Shown: positions 1 through 8,564 of the stretch, piece by piece
How the letters are laid out: each line of letters opens with the position of its first letter
How positions within the stretch are numbered: the stretch's first letter is position 1
NCBI RefSeq assembly: GCF_030758345.1
Contig: NZ_JAVAMO010000004.1
Coordinates: forward strand, 186,001-250,000
Reading direction: 5' to 3'
DNA: 64,000 bases
DNA from: Ruegeria discodermiae
GTDB taxonomy: Bacteria > Pseudomonadota > Alphaproteobacteria > Rhodobacterales > Rhodobacteraceae
Notes under the pieces: model-generated
Seen by the model: only the letters and a program-made list of their open reading frames with translations
What the model was told of the DNA's origin: nothing
Database searches by the model: none
Made by a program: the position numbers and the translations under genes

Positions 1-51
1 GATCCTGGCCAGCTTGGCCACTTTGGCGGCGGTGCTTTGGTCAATCGACAT
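1..51 (-). CDS. gatC: Asp/Glu-tRNA amidotransferase subunit C (partial, N-terminus only)
   Basis: Only the first 17 codons lie in the window, running off its left edge. They read MSIDQSTAAKVAKLARI, the characteristic opening of GatC, the small subunit of the GatCAB amidotransferase that converts mischarged Glu-tRNA(Gln) or Asp-tRNA(Asn) to the correct amide. GatC wraps around GatA and holds it to GatB. The ATG is at 51-49, and gatA would be expected further left on the same strand. The call rests on a short stretch, but the A-K-V-A-K-L-A-R-I pattern is distinctive for the family. Confidence 0.8.
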   Translation of the reverse strand, partial: MSIDQSTAAKVAKLARI

Positions 52-226
52 CGGTTTCCCTCATATGCGTCAGGGGGCGTTTACCGCCGCACGCGCCGGG
101 TCGCAAGGGCTGGAGAGTGCGTTTCACTCCGTAAACGGGGCACCGCCGAGACCGCGCACGCCGTGCGCCCACCGGGTCGCGAGCGCCCGACGGGTTAAAC
201 TGCGGTCGGGCAGACAGAGCCGCCGT

Positions 227-652
227 TCAGGCCGGGCTCTCCAACCACTCGGTTGCACATTCGCGAACGTCATCGGGTATCTCTGTGGCTTGACGGGTTT
301 CAAGGCTCAGCAGCACGCATTTGAATTCGGTCTCAAACGCCAATTTATCGCCATCCGTTCTGAAAAGCCGATGCCTGAAGGTCATTGATTTGGAACCGAT
401 CGCGACAACTGACGTCTCCAACCTTATGGAGTCGCCCGCCGTGAGTTCAGCGCGGAAATCGCTCTGGGCATGGACAACGGCGAAGGAAACCCGGCGGCCC
501 CGTCTCATGTCATCTGCGGTCAGCCCCATTTCGGATTGGATTGCAAACACGCCGTCGGAACAAGCGGCAAAGTATCTCGAAACGTTCATATGACCAAGAA
601 AATCGCTATCCGTTGGATCGACCACAGAACGAAACGAAACCAATGCCGGCAT
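227..652 (-). CDS. 4HBT-family acyl-CoA thioesterase
   Basis: A 141-residue single hotdog-fold thioesterase that probably hydrolyses an acyl-CoA in the cytoplasm. Near the N-terminus it carries the family signature D-x-D-F-L-G-H-M-N, in which the aspartate is catalytic and G-H-M-N starts the central hotdog helix. The frame stays open 30 codons further upstream, but the ATG at 652 is preceded by GAGGAG about eight bases away and gives the normal family length, so I use it. The physiological acyl-CoA cannot be told from the sequence. It is not obviously in an operon, since the tautomerase gene starts divergently at 773. Confidence 0.8.
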   Translation of the reverse strand: MPALVSFRSVVDPTDSDFLGHMNVSRYFAACSDGVFAIQSEMGLTADDMRRGRRVSFAVVHAQSDFRAELTAGDSIRLETSVVAIGSKSMTFRHRLFRTDGDKLAFETEFKCVLLSLETRQATEIPDDVRECATEWLESPA

Positions 653-772
653 GTGAATGCTCCTCTCAAAATGCAGGGAACTTTTACAAAACTGAGCTTC
701 CTGTGTCATCTTACCAGACGTTGGTCGCGTGCCCACTGGCACTTTGGCAAATCAAGGGAAACGGAGAATGCG

Positions 773-991
773 ATGCCCTCAATAGAAATTCAGGTGCTCG
801 AAGGCGTGTTTTCGGCGGAAGAAAAAGGCAGAATAATACAAAAGGTCACGGATGCTTTTGGCGAAGTCGCTGGTCAAACGATAAAGGCTGGAACGTCTGT
901 CCGGTTGCTGGAAGTCAGCAGCGGCTCTTGGGGGTATGCGGGAAACGTTCTGACAACGCAGGACGCTTTGGAGATGCGCGCACGGGGTTGA
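773..991 (+). CDS. 4-oxalocrotonate tautomerase family protein
   Basis: A 72-residue protein starting Met-Pro. The proline becomes the N-terminal catalytic base of the tautomerase superfamily once the methionine is removed. The rest (P-S-I-E-I-Q-V-L-E-G at the start, a helix, then a beta strand with V-R-L-L-E-V) fits the 4-OT beta-alpha-beta fold, and the length is normal for a hexameric 4-OT. The frame is open upstream of 773, but that part overlaps the divergent thioesterase and would bury the essential proline, so it is excluded. The substrate is unknown, and no aromatic meta-cleavage genes lie nearby. Confidence 0.75.
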   Translation: MPSIEIQVLEGVFSAEEKGRIIQKVTDAFGEVAGQTIKAGTSVRLLEVSSGSWGYAGNVLTTQDALEMRARG

Positions 992-1321
992 CCATTCGTT
1001 TTGGTGTCCAGTGTGTGAGCGGCGGCCTTGGGCTGATTGTGTCTAAAAGCTCAAAACTGGAAAGCCCGAATTTTCCGCGTATTGCGATCAATCGAAAAAG
1101 AGTCCCCCCAACATCGATGATGGCCACAAAGACACCCTCTGGCGGTCGGAAATCACCGCTGGACAGGACATTCCATTAGATTCCCTTCCCGCCCCCAAAC
1201 GCATTGGAAATCCGGAATTGACCCGAGATATCGGCATCGCCTGAGCAATAGACACAATCCGGGCTCGCACGAGAACCGGCCCATCGCGGTCGCAGAACTC
1301 AACCGCCTCGATCCGGTCGCC
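992..1321. other. Intergenic stretch without a recognised gene
   Basis: About 330 bases separate the convergent tautomerase and ceramidase genes. I see no recognisable coding region, RNA gene or clear terminator. On the minus strand the ceramidase frame stays open for about 78 codons after its stop codon, but the translation resembles nothing I know and has no ribosome binding site. Confidence 0.5.
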
Positions 1322-1999
1322 TTACATCCGGGTCGCAACGGGCGTGCTGTTCGCGTGTCGGCGCATGTGACGGCGGTAAACATCGATCATCCAACCCAGC
1401 ATGATTGCGTTCAGAATGTGCCAAAGTAAATGCGTGCCCATTGGCAACGCTTCACAAAGCGGGACGTCCAATGAACGCAAGGTGATCGATACGATCAGGA
1501 TCGCCGCGCCGAGGGCCATACCCCGCGCGGTATCCGGCATGCGCGCCCTGAGAAAAAACGCGAAGATCAGTATCAGCAGCGGCACCGGCGCATAAGCTGC
1601 GGAGCCTCCAAGCCCCGGCACCAGTTGAAAAAGCGGCACGGTCAATGCCGCATAAGGCAGGAACAGCGCGGTCAGGCCCAGAGCGGGCCACAGGCTCAGC
1701 CCCAGAAAATCGCGATTGACCCCGTAGAAATAGACCAGAATGAACAATAGGATCGGCACCACATCCGCCATAGCCGCCCAGACTTGCGCATGGGTGTGGA
1801 ACAGATAGCTGCCCACTCCGATCGCCGCCAGAAGCGCCACCAGCACCATCGCCAGTGGCAGGCCCTGCCCCCGCACCCTACGCCACATGATAAACGCCGC
1901 GATCAAAAAACAGACATTGGTCACGGCATTGATCGGCTCGGCCCAGTAGCTTGGGTCAAGCCGTTCACAATATCCATCTATTTCGCGCATCCACTCCAT
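1322..1999 (-). CDS. Alkaline-ceramidase-family integral membrane hydrolase
   Basis: A 225-residue, seven-helix membrane protein of the ceramidase/PAQR/Per1 (CREST) superfamily. The N-terminus has Y-C-E-R-L-D-P-S-Y-W-A-E-P-I-N-A-V-T-N, typical of bacterial ceramidase homologues. The metal-site elements can be followed: S-Y-L-F-H-T-H after the second helix, A-D-V-V-P in the third, and H-L-L-W-H in the last. Family members hydrolyse ceramide-like amides in the membrane using zinc; whether this one acts on a bacterial sphingolipid or another amide lipid is open. It ends ATG-TAA and is divergent from the hydrolase at 2057, with only 57 bases between them. Confidence 0.75.
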   Translation of the reverse strand: MEWMREIDGYCERLDPSYWAEPINAVTNVCFLIAAFIMWRRVRGQGLPLAMVLVALLAAIGVGSYLFHTHAQVWAAMADVVPILLFILVYFYGVNRDFLGLSLWPALGLTALFLPYAALTVPLFQLVPGLGGSAAYAPVPLLILIFAFFLRARMPDTARGMALGAAILIVSITLRSLDVPLCEALPMGTHLLWHILNAIMLGWMIDVYRRHMRRHANSTPVATRM

Positions 2000-2056
2000 G
2001 GATTTTTACTTAGCGGATGCTAGGCTGCCGCCAACAGGAAAAAAGGGAGTGACCTC

Positions 2057-2749
2057 ATGGACATCATCTGGCTCGGCCATGGCAGCTTTCGGATCGAAAC
2101 TGGCGACAAGGTTTTGCTGCTTGATCCGTGGCTGACCGGAAACCCGGCGCTGCCCGAAGACAAGCATGACGACGCCATCGCCGGGACCACTCATATCCTG
2201 CTGACCCATGCCCATTTCGACCACGTGATCGACATCTTGCCGCTGGCCAAAAAGCTGGGCGTCCCTATTTTGGGCCAATACGACCTGATGGGATATTGGG
2301 GCGAGGCAGAAGGCATCGAAACGGTGGGCTTCAACAAAGGTGGCACGATCGATTTGGGCGGCATTAGCCTGAGTATGGTGCCCGCCTCGCACAGCTCGAC
2401 CTTTTCCACCCCCGAGGGGCTGCGTACCGGCGGTAGCGAGGTGGGGTTCATGCTGCGTGCTGAGGGCAAGACCGTCTATATCTCTGGCGATACCGACATC
2501 ATGGCCGATATGGACTGGATGGGAGACTATTACAAACCCGATATCGGCGTGCTGAGCGCGGGCGGCTATTTCACCATGGACATGAAGGGCGCAGCCTATG
2601 CGGCCAAGCGCTATTTCAACTTCCAAACGGTGATCCCCTGCCATTACAAGACCTTCCCGATCCTTGAGCAATCGGCGCAAGACCTGATCGACGGGCTGCC
2701 CGGGGTCGACGTGATCGAGCCGGAGATCATGCAGCCCATTTCGCTCTGA
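2057..2749 (+). CDS. UPF0173-type metal-dependent hydrolase (beta-lactamase fold)
   Basis: A 230-residue cytoplasmic metallo-beta-lactamase-fold hydrolase of the UPF0173 (UlaG-like) type. It opens I-I-W-L-G-H-G-S-F-R-I and carries the metal motif T-H-A-H-F-D-H near residue 55, followed by S-G-D-T-D and P-C-H-Y further on. GGGAG lies about eight bases before the ATG. Its stop overlaps the next start in a TGATG arrangement, so it is translationally coupled to the M24 hydrolase. That pairing suggests the two act on one small-molecule amide or lactone substrate, which cannot be named from sequence. Confidence 0.8.
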   Translation: MDIIWLGHGSFRIETGDKVLLLDPWLTGNPALPEDKHDDAIAGTTHILLTHAHFDHVIDILPLAKKLGVPILGQYDLMGYWGEAEGIETVGFNKGGTIDLGGISLSMVPASHSSTFSTPEGLRTGGSEVGFMLRAEGKTVYISGDTDIMADMDWMGDYYKPDIGVLSAGGYFTMDMKGAAYAAKRYFNFQTVIPCHYKTFPILEQSAQDLIDGLPGVDVIEPEIMQPISL

Positions 2750-3921
2750 TGCCGGCGTCGGATTTCTCGCAGGCTGAGTACGATCAACGCATTGGCAAGA
2801 CCCGTGCGGCCATGTCCGCACAAGGTATCGACACGCTGCTGGTCACCGATCCCTCGAACATGGCCTGGCTGACCGGCTATGACGGATGGAGCTTTTACGT
2901 GCCGCAGATGGTCATTCTGCCCGCATCCGGTTCACCACTCTGGTGGGGGCGCACGCAGGACAAGCCCGGTGCCGCGCAGACCACATGGCTGGACCCGGCG
3001 GATCTGCATGACTGGCCAGAAGAGCATGTCCAACATCCCGACCACCATCCTGTTGAGGCGCTTGTGGCATTGCTGCGTGATCGGGGCTGGACGCACAATC
3101 TCGGTGTGGAGATGGACAATTATTATTACTCCGCAGCCAGCCATCGGGTCTTGCAGCAGGCCTTCGGCGACGCGGCGCTCACGGATGCGACCGCACTGGT
3201 GAACTGGCAACGCGCCGTCAAAAGCCCGGCCGAACTGGCTATGATGCGCAAGGCCGGGCAGCTTTCGACGCATATGCACAGGGTTTTGCGTGAAGGGTTT
3301 CGCGAAGGCGTTCCCAAGCATGAATTGGTGGCTCAGGTACAGGCGGCGGGGGTCGCAGGGTTGCCTGGCTTGCCTGGCGACTACCCCGCTATCGTGCCGA
3401 TCGCGCCTTCGGGCAAAGAGGCGTCGGCCTCTCACATCACATGGAACGATCGCCCGCTGACCCGGAGTGAGGCGACATATTTCGAAATCTCCGGGTGCTT
3501 TCATCGCTATCACTGCCCGGCAAGCCGCTCGCTGTTTCTGGGCACGCCTCCGGACGATATCCGCCGTGGCGAAGCGGCGATCCTGACCGCGATAGAAGAC
3601 ACGCTCGCCGCCGCCCGCCCCGGCGTGACCTGCGAAGAGATCGCCGCCTGTGTCTATGCGAGCTTCGAGCGCGCGGGCTATGTCAAAGCCAACCGCACCG
3701 GCTATCCCATCGGGCTCAGCTATCCGCCCGATTGGGGCGAGCGCACGATGAGTCTGCGTCCCGGTGACACAACCCCCCTGCAGGAGAACATGACATTTCA
3801 CCTGATGCCCGGCCTCTGGACGCCGGATTGGGGGCTGGCAATCACCGAGAGCTTTGTGGTGACAGCTGAGGGTGGTCGCCCGCTCGCTGATATTCCGCGC
3901 GATCTGGTGGTGCGGCCCTAG
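2749..3921 (+). CDS. M24-family hydrolase, ectoine hydrolase (DoeA)-like
   Basis: A 390-residue protein with the two-domain creatinase/prolidase (pita-bread) fold. The region T-G-Y-D-G-W-S-F-Y-V-P-Q and the C-terminal G-Y-P-I-G-L-S-Y-P-P-D-W-G-E-R closely resemble ectoine hydrolase DoeA/EutD, which opens ectoine to N-acetyl-diaminobutyrate. Of the five M24 metal ligands only the last glutamate (E367) is clearly kept: the two aspartates align with E246 and P257, the histidine of the G-H-G-I-G loop is gone, and the first glutamate aligns with M353. It is coupled to the upstream hydrolase by a one-base overlap. No other ectoine genes lie nearby, so another cyclic amide substrate is possible. Confidence 0.7.
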   Translation: MPASDFSQAEYDQRIGKTRAAMSAQGIDTLLVTDPSNMAWLTGYDGWSFYVPQMVILPASGSPLWWGRTQDKPGAAQTTWLDPADLHDWPEEHVQHPDHHPVEALVALLRDRGWTHNLGVEMDNYYYSAASHRVLQQAFGDAALTDATALVNWQRAVKSPAELAMMRKAGQLSTHMHRVLREGFREGVPKHELVAQVQAAGVAGLPGLPGDYPAIVPIAPSGKEASASHITWNDRPLTRSEATYFEISGCFHRYHCPASRSLFLGTPPDDIRRGEAAILTAIEDTLAAARPGVTCEEIAACVYASFERAGYVKANRTGYPIGLSYPPDWGERTMSLRPGDTTPLQENMTFHLMPGLWTPDWGLAITESFVVTAEGGRPLADIPRDLVVRP

Positions 3922-4367
3922 CGGCGGCCGCCGAAGAAACGGGTCAGCAGAGCGGCCGCCTCGGCCTCGTTAATGCCGTCATATACCTCTGGCTTATGAT
4001 GTGCCTGAGGGTGGCTGAACACGCGCGCGCCATGGGCAACGCCACCCGATTTCGGATCGGCGGCGCCATAATAGATGCGCCCGATCCGGGCTGAGGCCAA
4101 GGCGGCGGCGCACATCGCGCAGGGCTCCAGCGTGACATAAAGGTCATGGCCCGGCAGCCGTTCCGACCCGGCAGAGGCACAGGCCGCGCGCAGGGCCAGG
4201 ATTTCGGCATGCGCGGTGGGGTCGTTCAACTCCCGCGTCCGGTTTCCGGCAGCGGCAACCACCGTGCCGTCGGGCGCAACGATCACCGCACCCACCGGCA
4301 CCTCGCCGCGGTCGGCGGCGGCGCGCGCTTGATCCAGCGCCTGTGCCATATGGGATCGGAACACCAT
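3918..4367 (-). CDS. tadA: tRNA-specific adenosine deaminase
   Basis: A 149-residue zinc deaminase that converts A34 to inosine in tRNA-Arg(ACG), an essential step in decoding. The zinc and proton-shuttle motifs are plain: H-A-E-I near residue 53 and P-C-A-M-C near residue 82, followed by the TadA-specific A-R-I-G-R-I-Y-Y-G-A-A-D-P-K-S-G-G. AGGGG precedes the ATG at 4367. A second in-frame ATG six codons later would also give a workable protein. Its stop codon overlaps that of the convergent DoeA-like gene, and it is divergent from rluB. Confidence 0.95.
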   Translation of the reverse strand: MVFRSHMAQALDQARAAADRGEVPVGAVIVAPDGTVVAAAGNRTRELNDPTAHAEILALRAACASAGSERLPGHDLYVTLEPCAMCAAALASARIGRIYYGAADPKSGGVAHGARVFSHPQAHHKPEVYDGINEAEAAALLTRFFGGRR

Positions 4368-4428
4368 GCCCCTGACTGCCGCACATCTTCGGGTTTCGCA
4401 AGCGGGGCAAATGGTCTAAAGCCCGGCC

Positions 4429-5250
4429 ATGAGCACCACACCCCCTCCCGGCGACCGGATCGCCAAGGTTCTGGCCCGCGCCGGGATCGCCTCGCGCCGC
4501 GAGGCCGAACGCATGATCGGCGCAGGACGCGTCACGGTGAACGGCAAGGTAATCGACAGCCCGGCCCTGAACGTCACCGCCAGTGACAAGATCACCGTTG
4601 ACGGCAAACAGGTGGGCGAGCCTGAACCTGCACGGCTCTGGCTCTACAACAAACCCACCGGGCTAGTGACCACGACCAGCGACGAGAAGGGCCGCAAGAC
4701 CATCTATGACGACCTGCCCGAGGAGTTGCCCCGGGTGATGAGCGTCGGGCGGCTTGACCTCAACTCCGAAGGGCTGTTGCTGCTGACCAATGATGGCGGC
4801 GTCAAACGCAAGCTGGAACTGCCTTCGACCGGGTGGCTGCGCAAATACCGTGTGCGGATCAATGGCCGCCCCAAGGACGAGGATTTCGCACCGCTGCGCC
4901 AGGGTCTGGTGATCGACGGCGAGCGGTTCCAGAAAATGATCGTGACGCTGGACCGCCAACAAGGCGCAAATGCCTGGGTGAGCGTCGGCCTGCGCGAAGG
5001 CAAGAACCGCGAAATCCGCCGTGCGATGGAAGATATCGGCTTTGCCGTAAACCGTCTGATCCGGGTGTCTTATGGGCCCTTCCAGTTGGGAAACCTCAAA
5101 CAGGGCGAGGTTGAAGAGGTGCGCCGCCGGGTGCTACGCGACCAGCTTGGGCTGGATGCCGAAAGCAAACATTCCGACAAGCCAACAGGCAAACGCCCCA
5201 CCAGGCCGCAACGTCAACGTAAAGGCGGGCCTAAAAACCCCCGCTCGTGA
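4429..5250 (+). CDS. rluB: 23S rRNA pseudouridine synthase (RluB type)
   Basis: A 273-residue RsuA-family pseudouridine synthase with an N-terminal S4 RNA-binding domain ([18 protein letters not shown]) and the catalytic motif [16 protein letters not shown], whose aspartate is the catalytic residue. [10 protein letters not shown] in the C-terminal half is also typical. RluB modifies the 2605 region of 23S rRNA in the peptidyl-transferase domain. The last 40 residues are a basic, Lys/Arg/Pro-rich tail, common in alphaproteobacterial homologues. RluB is preferred over RsuA/RluE/RluF on overall look and this tail. Confidence 0.88.
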   Translation: MSTTPPPGDRIAKVLARAGIASRREAERMIGAGRVTVNGKVIDSPALNVTASDKITVDGKQVGEPEPARLWLYNKPTGLVTTTSDEKGRKTIYDDLPEELPRVMSVGRLDLNSEGLLLLTNDGGVKRKLELPSTGWLRKYRVRINGRPKDEDFAPLRQGLVIDGERFQKMIVTLDRQQGANAWVSVGLREGKNREIRRAMEDIGFAVNRLIRVSYGPFQLGNLKQGEVEEVRRRVLRDQLGLDAESKHSDKPTGKRPTRPQRQRKGGPKNPRS

Positions 5251-5332
5251 GGGCTTTAGCGCAACCTTCCCCCTAGCAAGGTGCGCCTGCATCGCCTAGA
5301 TTCGCGTCAACGAAGCCGCAATCGGGGGAGTC

Positions 5333-5422
5333 ATGTCTCAATCTGGCATCCAGAAGGCCGCCTTTATAGGGCTTTTGATCCTGATGCTGGGTGTCGCCAC
5401 CGGCTGGATCGGCGGGCTCTGA
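5333..5422 (+). CDS. Predicted small membrane protein (29 residues)
   Basis: A short frame reading MSQSGIQKAAFIGLLILM and then L-G-V-A-T-G-W-I-G-G-L. It is one hydrophobic helix with a short polar N-terminus and GxxxG-like glycine spacing. GGGGGAG ends two bases before the ATG, which is strong although close. It stops four bases before the XpaC-like gene, so it looks like the first gene of the envelope cluster. I know no family for it. The ribosome binding site and the single clean transmembrane segment are the only support that it is translated. Confidence 0.5.
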   Translation: MSQSGIQKAAFIGLLILMLGVATGWIGGL

Positions 5423-5426
5423 CGCT

Positions 5427-6335
5427 ATGGCACAGAAATTCGGCGGGAAATATAGCCCGCAATCACAGGACGACGACGCCCAAACGGCACCCTCGCGCGG
5501 CCAGTTCGACGGGGCGCGAGTTGATCCGGCGGGATTCCGCACAAATATCCTGTTCCTGCCGCCGCTACTGATCGCCTTCTTTTCGCTGAATGATGGGGCT
5601 GTGGGGCTGACCATGGGGCTGGTGGCTGCTGCCCTGCTGGTGCTGGCGGCCTGGCTTCTGCGCGAAGGGCTGCGCGCCGAAAGCGCCTATCGCGCCCGCA
5701 AGGTGGCCCGGCGCCCAGCCTTTCCGCGCAAGATTTTCGCCTCTGCCCTGACCGGGCTGGGTATCGGGCTGACCGCCTATAAGAACGAGATGATGGATGC
5801 GGGCACGGCCAGCCTGCTGGCCCCGCTGCTCTATGGTTTCGCAACGGCCGCGCTGCATGGCACCGCATTTGGCCTTGACCCGATGAAGGATAAGGGAATG
5901 GAAGGCATAGACACCTTTCAGCAGGACCGTGTCGCCCGTGCGGTGGATGAGGCGGAAACGCTGCTTGCTGACATGAGCGATGCCATCAAACGCGCCGGTG
6001 ATCGCAAGATCGAAGCGCGGGTCGAACGGTTTCAGACCACCGCGCGCGAGCTGTTCCGCACGGTTGAGGAAGACCCCCGCGACCTGACCGCCGCGCGCAA
6101 ATACCTGACTGTCTATCTGCGCGGCGCCCGCGACGCCTCTGTCAAGTTTGCCGACATCCATGCCCGCACCCGCGACGCGCAGGCGATGGCCGACTATACC
6201 GCGCTGCTGGACGATCTTGAGCAGAACTTCGCCGCACGCACCCGCAAGATGCTGCTGGATGATCGCAGCGACCTGACTGTCGAAATAGACGTGCTGCGCG
6301 AGAGATTGCAGCGCGAAGGTGTGCGGCTGGACTGA
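5427..6335 (+). CDS. xpaC: XpaC-like protein (5-bromo-4-chloroindolyl phosphate hydrolysis family)
   Basis: A 302-residue membrane protein. A polar, disordered N-terminus is followed by hydrophobic segments at about 40-54, 60-78, 103-117 and 125-144, and then a long charged alpha-helical region with coiled-coil character. This fits the XpaC family, repeatedly found beside telA. The family name comes from a Bacillus phenotype and does not prove a phosphatase; no catalytic motif is visible. The start at 5427 is chosen over an upstream in-frame ATG because that one lies inside the small membrane-protein gene. The next gene, telA, is 30 bases downstream. Confidence 0.75.
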   Translation: MAQKFGGKYSPQSQDDDAQTAPSRGQFDGARVDPAGFRTNILFLPPLLIAFFSLNDGAVGLTMGLVAAALLVLAAWLLREGLRAESAYRARKVARRPAFPRKIFASALTGLGIGLTAYKNEMMDAGTASLLAPLLYGFATAALHGTAFGLDPMKDKGMEGIDTFQQDRVARAVDEAETLLADMSDAIKRAGDRKIEARVERFQTTARELFRTVEEDPRDLTAARKYLTVYLRGARDASVKFADIHARTRDAQAMADYTALLDDLEQNFAARTRKMLLDDRSDLTVEIDVLRERLQREGVRLD

Positions 6336-6365
6336 CCGGCACGCGTTTGAATAAGGGAGTTTTTC

Positions 6366-7556
6366 ATGTCCGATACCGTTCGAAAGAAGGCCGAAGAAGC
6401 GACCGCGATCGTCGATGAGGTGACCGCCATCACATTGCCGGAACCGCAAAACGCGGTCGTGCCTCTGGAAGAGGCCGACGAACCGGTCAAGGCCGAGATT
6501 CGGCAACGCATGGACGAGATCAACATGGATGACACGAACTCGATCGTGTCCTTCGGGTCCGGCGCGCAGGCGGAGTTGCAGGAAATCAGCCAGGCCATGC
6601 TCGCGGATGTGCGCAACAAGGATGTGGGCCCGGCGGGGGATTCCCTGCGCAACATCGTAACCACGATCCGCGGCTTTTCGGTGAGCGAATTGGACGTGCG
6701 GCGCGAGGCAAGCTGGTGGGAAAAGTTGCTGGGCCGCGCCGCGCCCTTCGCCAAGTTCACCGCGCGTTTCGAAGAAGTGCAGGGCCAGATCGACAAGATC
6801 ACCGATGACCTGCTGGGCCATGAACATACGCTGCTGAAAGACATCAAATCGCTCGACCTGCTTTATGACAAGACGCTGGGCTTTTATGACGAACTGGCGC
6901 TTTACATCGCGGCAGGCGAGGAAAAGCTGACCGAACTCGACAGCACCGAAATCCCCGAAAAAGAAGCCGCGGTCGAGGCCGCGCCCGAGGAAGAACAGGT
7001 GATGAAAGCGCAGGAGTTGCGCGACCTGCGCGCCGCGCGTGATGATCTGGAACGCCGGGTGCATGACCTGAAACTGACGCGGCAGGTGACCATGCAATCC
7101 CTGCCCTCGATCCGGCTGGTGCAGGAGAATGACAAGTCGCTGGTGACCAAGATCAACTCGACCCTGGTCAACACCGTCCCGCTTTGGGAGACCCAACTGG
7201 CGCAGGCGGTCACCATCCAGCGCAGCGCCGAGGCGGCAGCGGCCGTGCGCGACGCCAATGACCTGACCAATGAGTTGCTCACCGCCAATGCCGCCAATCT
7301 ACGCGAGAGCAACAAGATGATCCGGCAGGAGATGGAGCGCGGCGTCTTCGACATCGAAGCGGTCAAGCAGGCCAATGCCGATCTGATCGGCACCATCAAC
7401 GAAAGCCTGCAGATCGCTGACGAAGGCAAGGCCAAACGCGCCGCCGCCGAAGAGGAGCTCAAGAAGATGGAGACTGAGCTGCGCGACACGCTGGCCTCGG
7501 CCAAAGCGCGCAAGGATGGTCTGGGCGACACAGCCTCCACAGCGGTCCCCGGCTGA
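6366..7556 (+). CDS. telA: Toxic anion resistance (TelA/KlaA family) protein
   Basis: A 396-residue soluble, almost wholly alpha-helical protein of the TelA family, named for plasmid-borne tellurite resistance but common in chromosomes beside xpaC. Features are the N-terminal D-D-T-N-S-I-V-S-F-G-S-G-A-Q section, a long central coiled coil (D-L-E-R-R-V-H-D-L-K-L-T-R-Q-V-T-M-Q-S-L-P-S-I-R) and a helical C-terminus. AAGGGAG sits about seven bases before the ATG. In this cluster it may be the cytosolic coiled-coil partner of the SPFH and zinc-ribbon proteins, a role PspA plays in Bacillus; that part is inference. Confidence 0.88.
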   Translation: MSDTVRKKAEEATAIVDEVTAITLPEPQNAVVPLEEADEPVKAEIRQRMDEINMDDTNSIVSFGSGAQAELQEISQAMLADVRNKDVGPAGDSLRNIVTTIRGFSVSELDVRREASWWEKLLGRAAPFAKFTARFEEVQGQIDKITDDLLGHEHTLLKDIKSLDLLYDKTLGFYDELALYIAAGEEKLTELDSTEIPEKEAAVEAAPEEEQVMKAQELRDLRAARDDLERRVHDLKLTRQVTMQSLPSIRLVQENDKSLVTKINSTLVNTVPLWETQLAQAVTIQRSAEAAAAVRDANDLTNELLTANAANLRESNKMIRQEMERGVFDIEAVKQANADLIGTINESLQIADEGKAKRAAAEEELKKMETELRDTLASAKARKDGLGDTASTAVPG

Positions 7557-7562
7557 CTTTAT

Positions 7563-8537
7563 ATGGGGCACGCTCGGGCAGATACGCGGATCGGGGTGGC
7601 CCGGATCGGGGCCGCCGCCCTGCTCCTGGCGCTGCTCGGGGCATGTGAGCAGGGCCTTCAGACCTCGCTGACGCCACCCGCCCGCCCGGACGGGCTGGTC
7701 CCGACAGAGCCCGTTGTTTTTGCACCCTCGGCCAAAAGCCAGGATTTGGCGCGCTATTATGAGAAGGTGCAGAACGATCTGCTGACCCGAGGGCTGCTGC
7801 GCACTGATGGCGGCGGCCCCGACACGCCCTATGATTCCGAAGATCTTGTGCGCAATTTCGAGGTGATCGCGTTTTTTGACGAATATTCCCCGGCCGCCGT
7901 GCCGCTGTCCAGCCGTCGCGCCAGCGGGAGGCTGAGCCGCTGGTCGGGACCGGTGCGGATCAGCACCGAGTTCGGCGCCTCGGTGCCGCTGGAGCGACGC
8001 GAGCAGGACGCGCGCAATGTCTCCAACTTCGCCGATCGGCTCGCGCGGCTGACCAAGCACCCGATCACCGCCAGCAACCGCAACCCCAATTTCCATGTTT
8101 TCGTGGCTGGCGAAGACGACACAGAATTTGTTCAGCAGCGTCTGAAACAGATCATCCCCTCGATCAGTGCAAACGAACTGGCGCTGTTCGATAACCTGCC
8201 GCGCTCGTTTTATTGCCTTGTCGTCGCGGTGTCAGCCAATGGCGCGCCGCAGAACTACACGCGAGCGGTAGCGTTGATACGGGCAGAGCATCCCGATCTA
8301 GTCCGGCTTAGCTGCATTCACGAAGAGATTTCGCAAGGGCTTGGCCTGCCCAATGACAGCCCCGCCGCGCGGCCCTCGATCTTCAACGATGACGACGAAT
8401 TCGCATTGCTGACCAGCCACGACGAGAAATTGCTGACAATGCTGTATGACCCGCGCCTGCGACAGGGCATGACCGCCGATCAGGCGCGGCCCGTGTCCGA
8501 GGTTATTGCGCGGGAACTGATGGGACCTTCATCATAG
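7563..8537 (+). CDS. DUF2927 lipoprotein
   Basis: A 324-residue exported protein with a lipobox, L-L-G-A-C, about 28 residues from the start, so it is probably a lipoprotein facing the periplasm. The mature part has DUF2927 character, including H-E-E-I-S-Q-G-L-G-L-P-N-D and F-N-D-D-D-E-F-A-L-L-T near the C-terminus. The H-E-x-x-x-x-L-G arrangement suggests a metal site, but I know of no demonstrated activity. It begins six bases after telA with no good ribosome binding site, consistent with translational coupling. It is the only clearly extracytoplasmic member of the cluster. Confidence 0.75.
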   Translation: MGHARADTRIGVARIGAAALLLALLGACEQGLQTSLTPPARPDGLVPTEPVVFAPSAKSQDLARYYEKVQNDLLTRGLLRTDGGGPDTPYDSEDLVRNFEVIAFFDEYSPAAVPLSSRRASGRLSRWSGPVRISTEFGASVPLERREQDARNVSNFADRLARLTKHPITASNRNPNFHVFVAGEDDTEFVQQRLKQIIPSISANELALFDNLPRSFYCLVVAVSANGAPQNYTRAVALIRAEHPDLVRLSCIHEEISQGLGLPNDSPAARPSIFNDDDEFALLTSHDEKLLTMLYDPRLRQGMTADQARPVSEVIARELMGPSS

Positions 8538-8564
8538 GCCCGAAGACAGGAGAAAGACTGAACC

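Noticed and set aside
470-772. Upstream extension of the tautomerase
   Set aside because: It overlaps the divergent thioesterase and would hide the catalytic N-terminal proline.
1088-1321. Open minus-strand frame continuing directly after the ceramidase stop codon
   Set aside because: It has no start with a ribosome binding site and no recognisable motif, and the ceramidase already has its normal length. Chance openness in high-GC DNA is the simpler reading.
5565-7196. 543-codon minus-strand frame opposite xpaC and telA
   Set aside because: It is rich in His, Arg and Gly with no domain pattern and mirrors two well-supported plus-strand genes. It is a typical high-GC antisense shadow.
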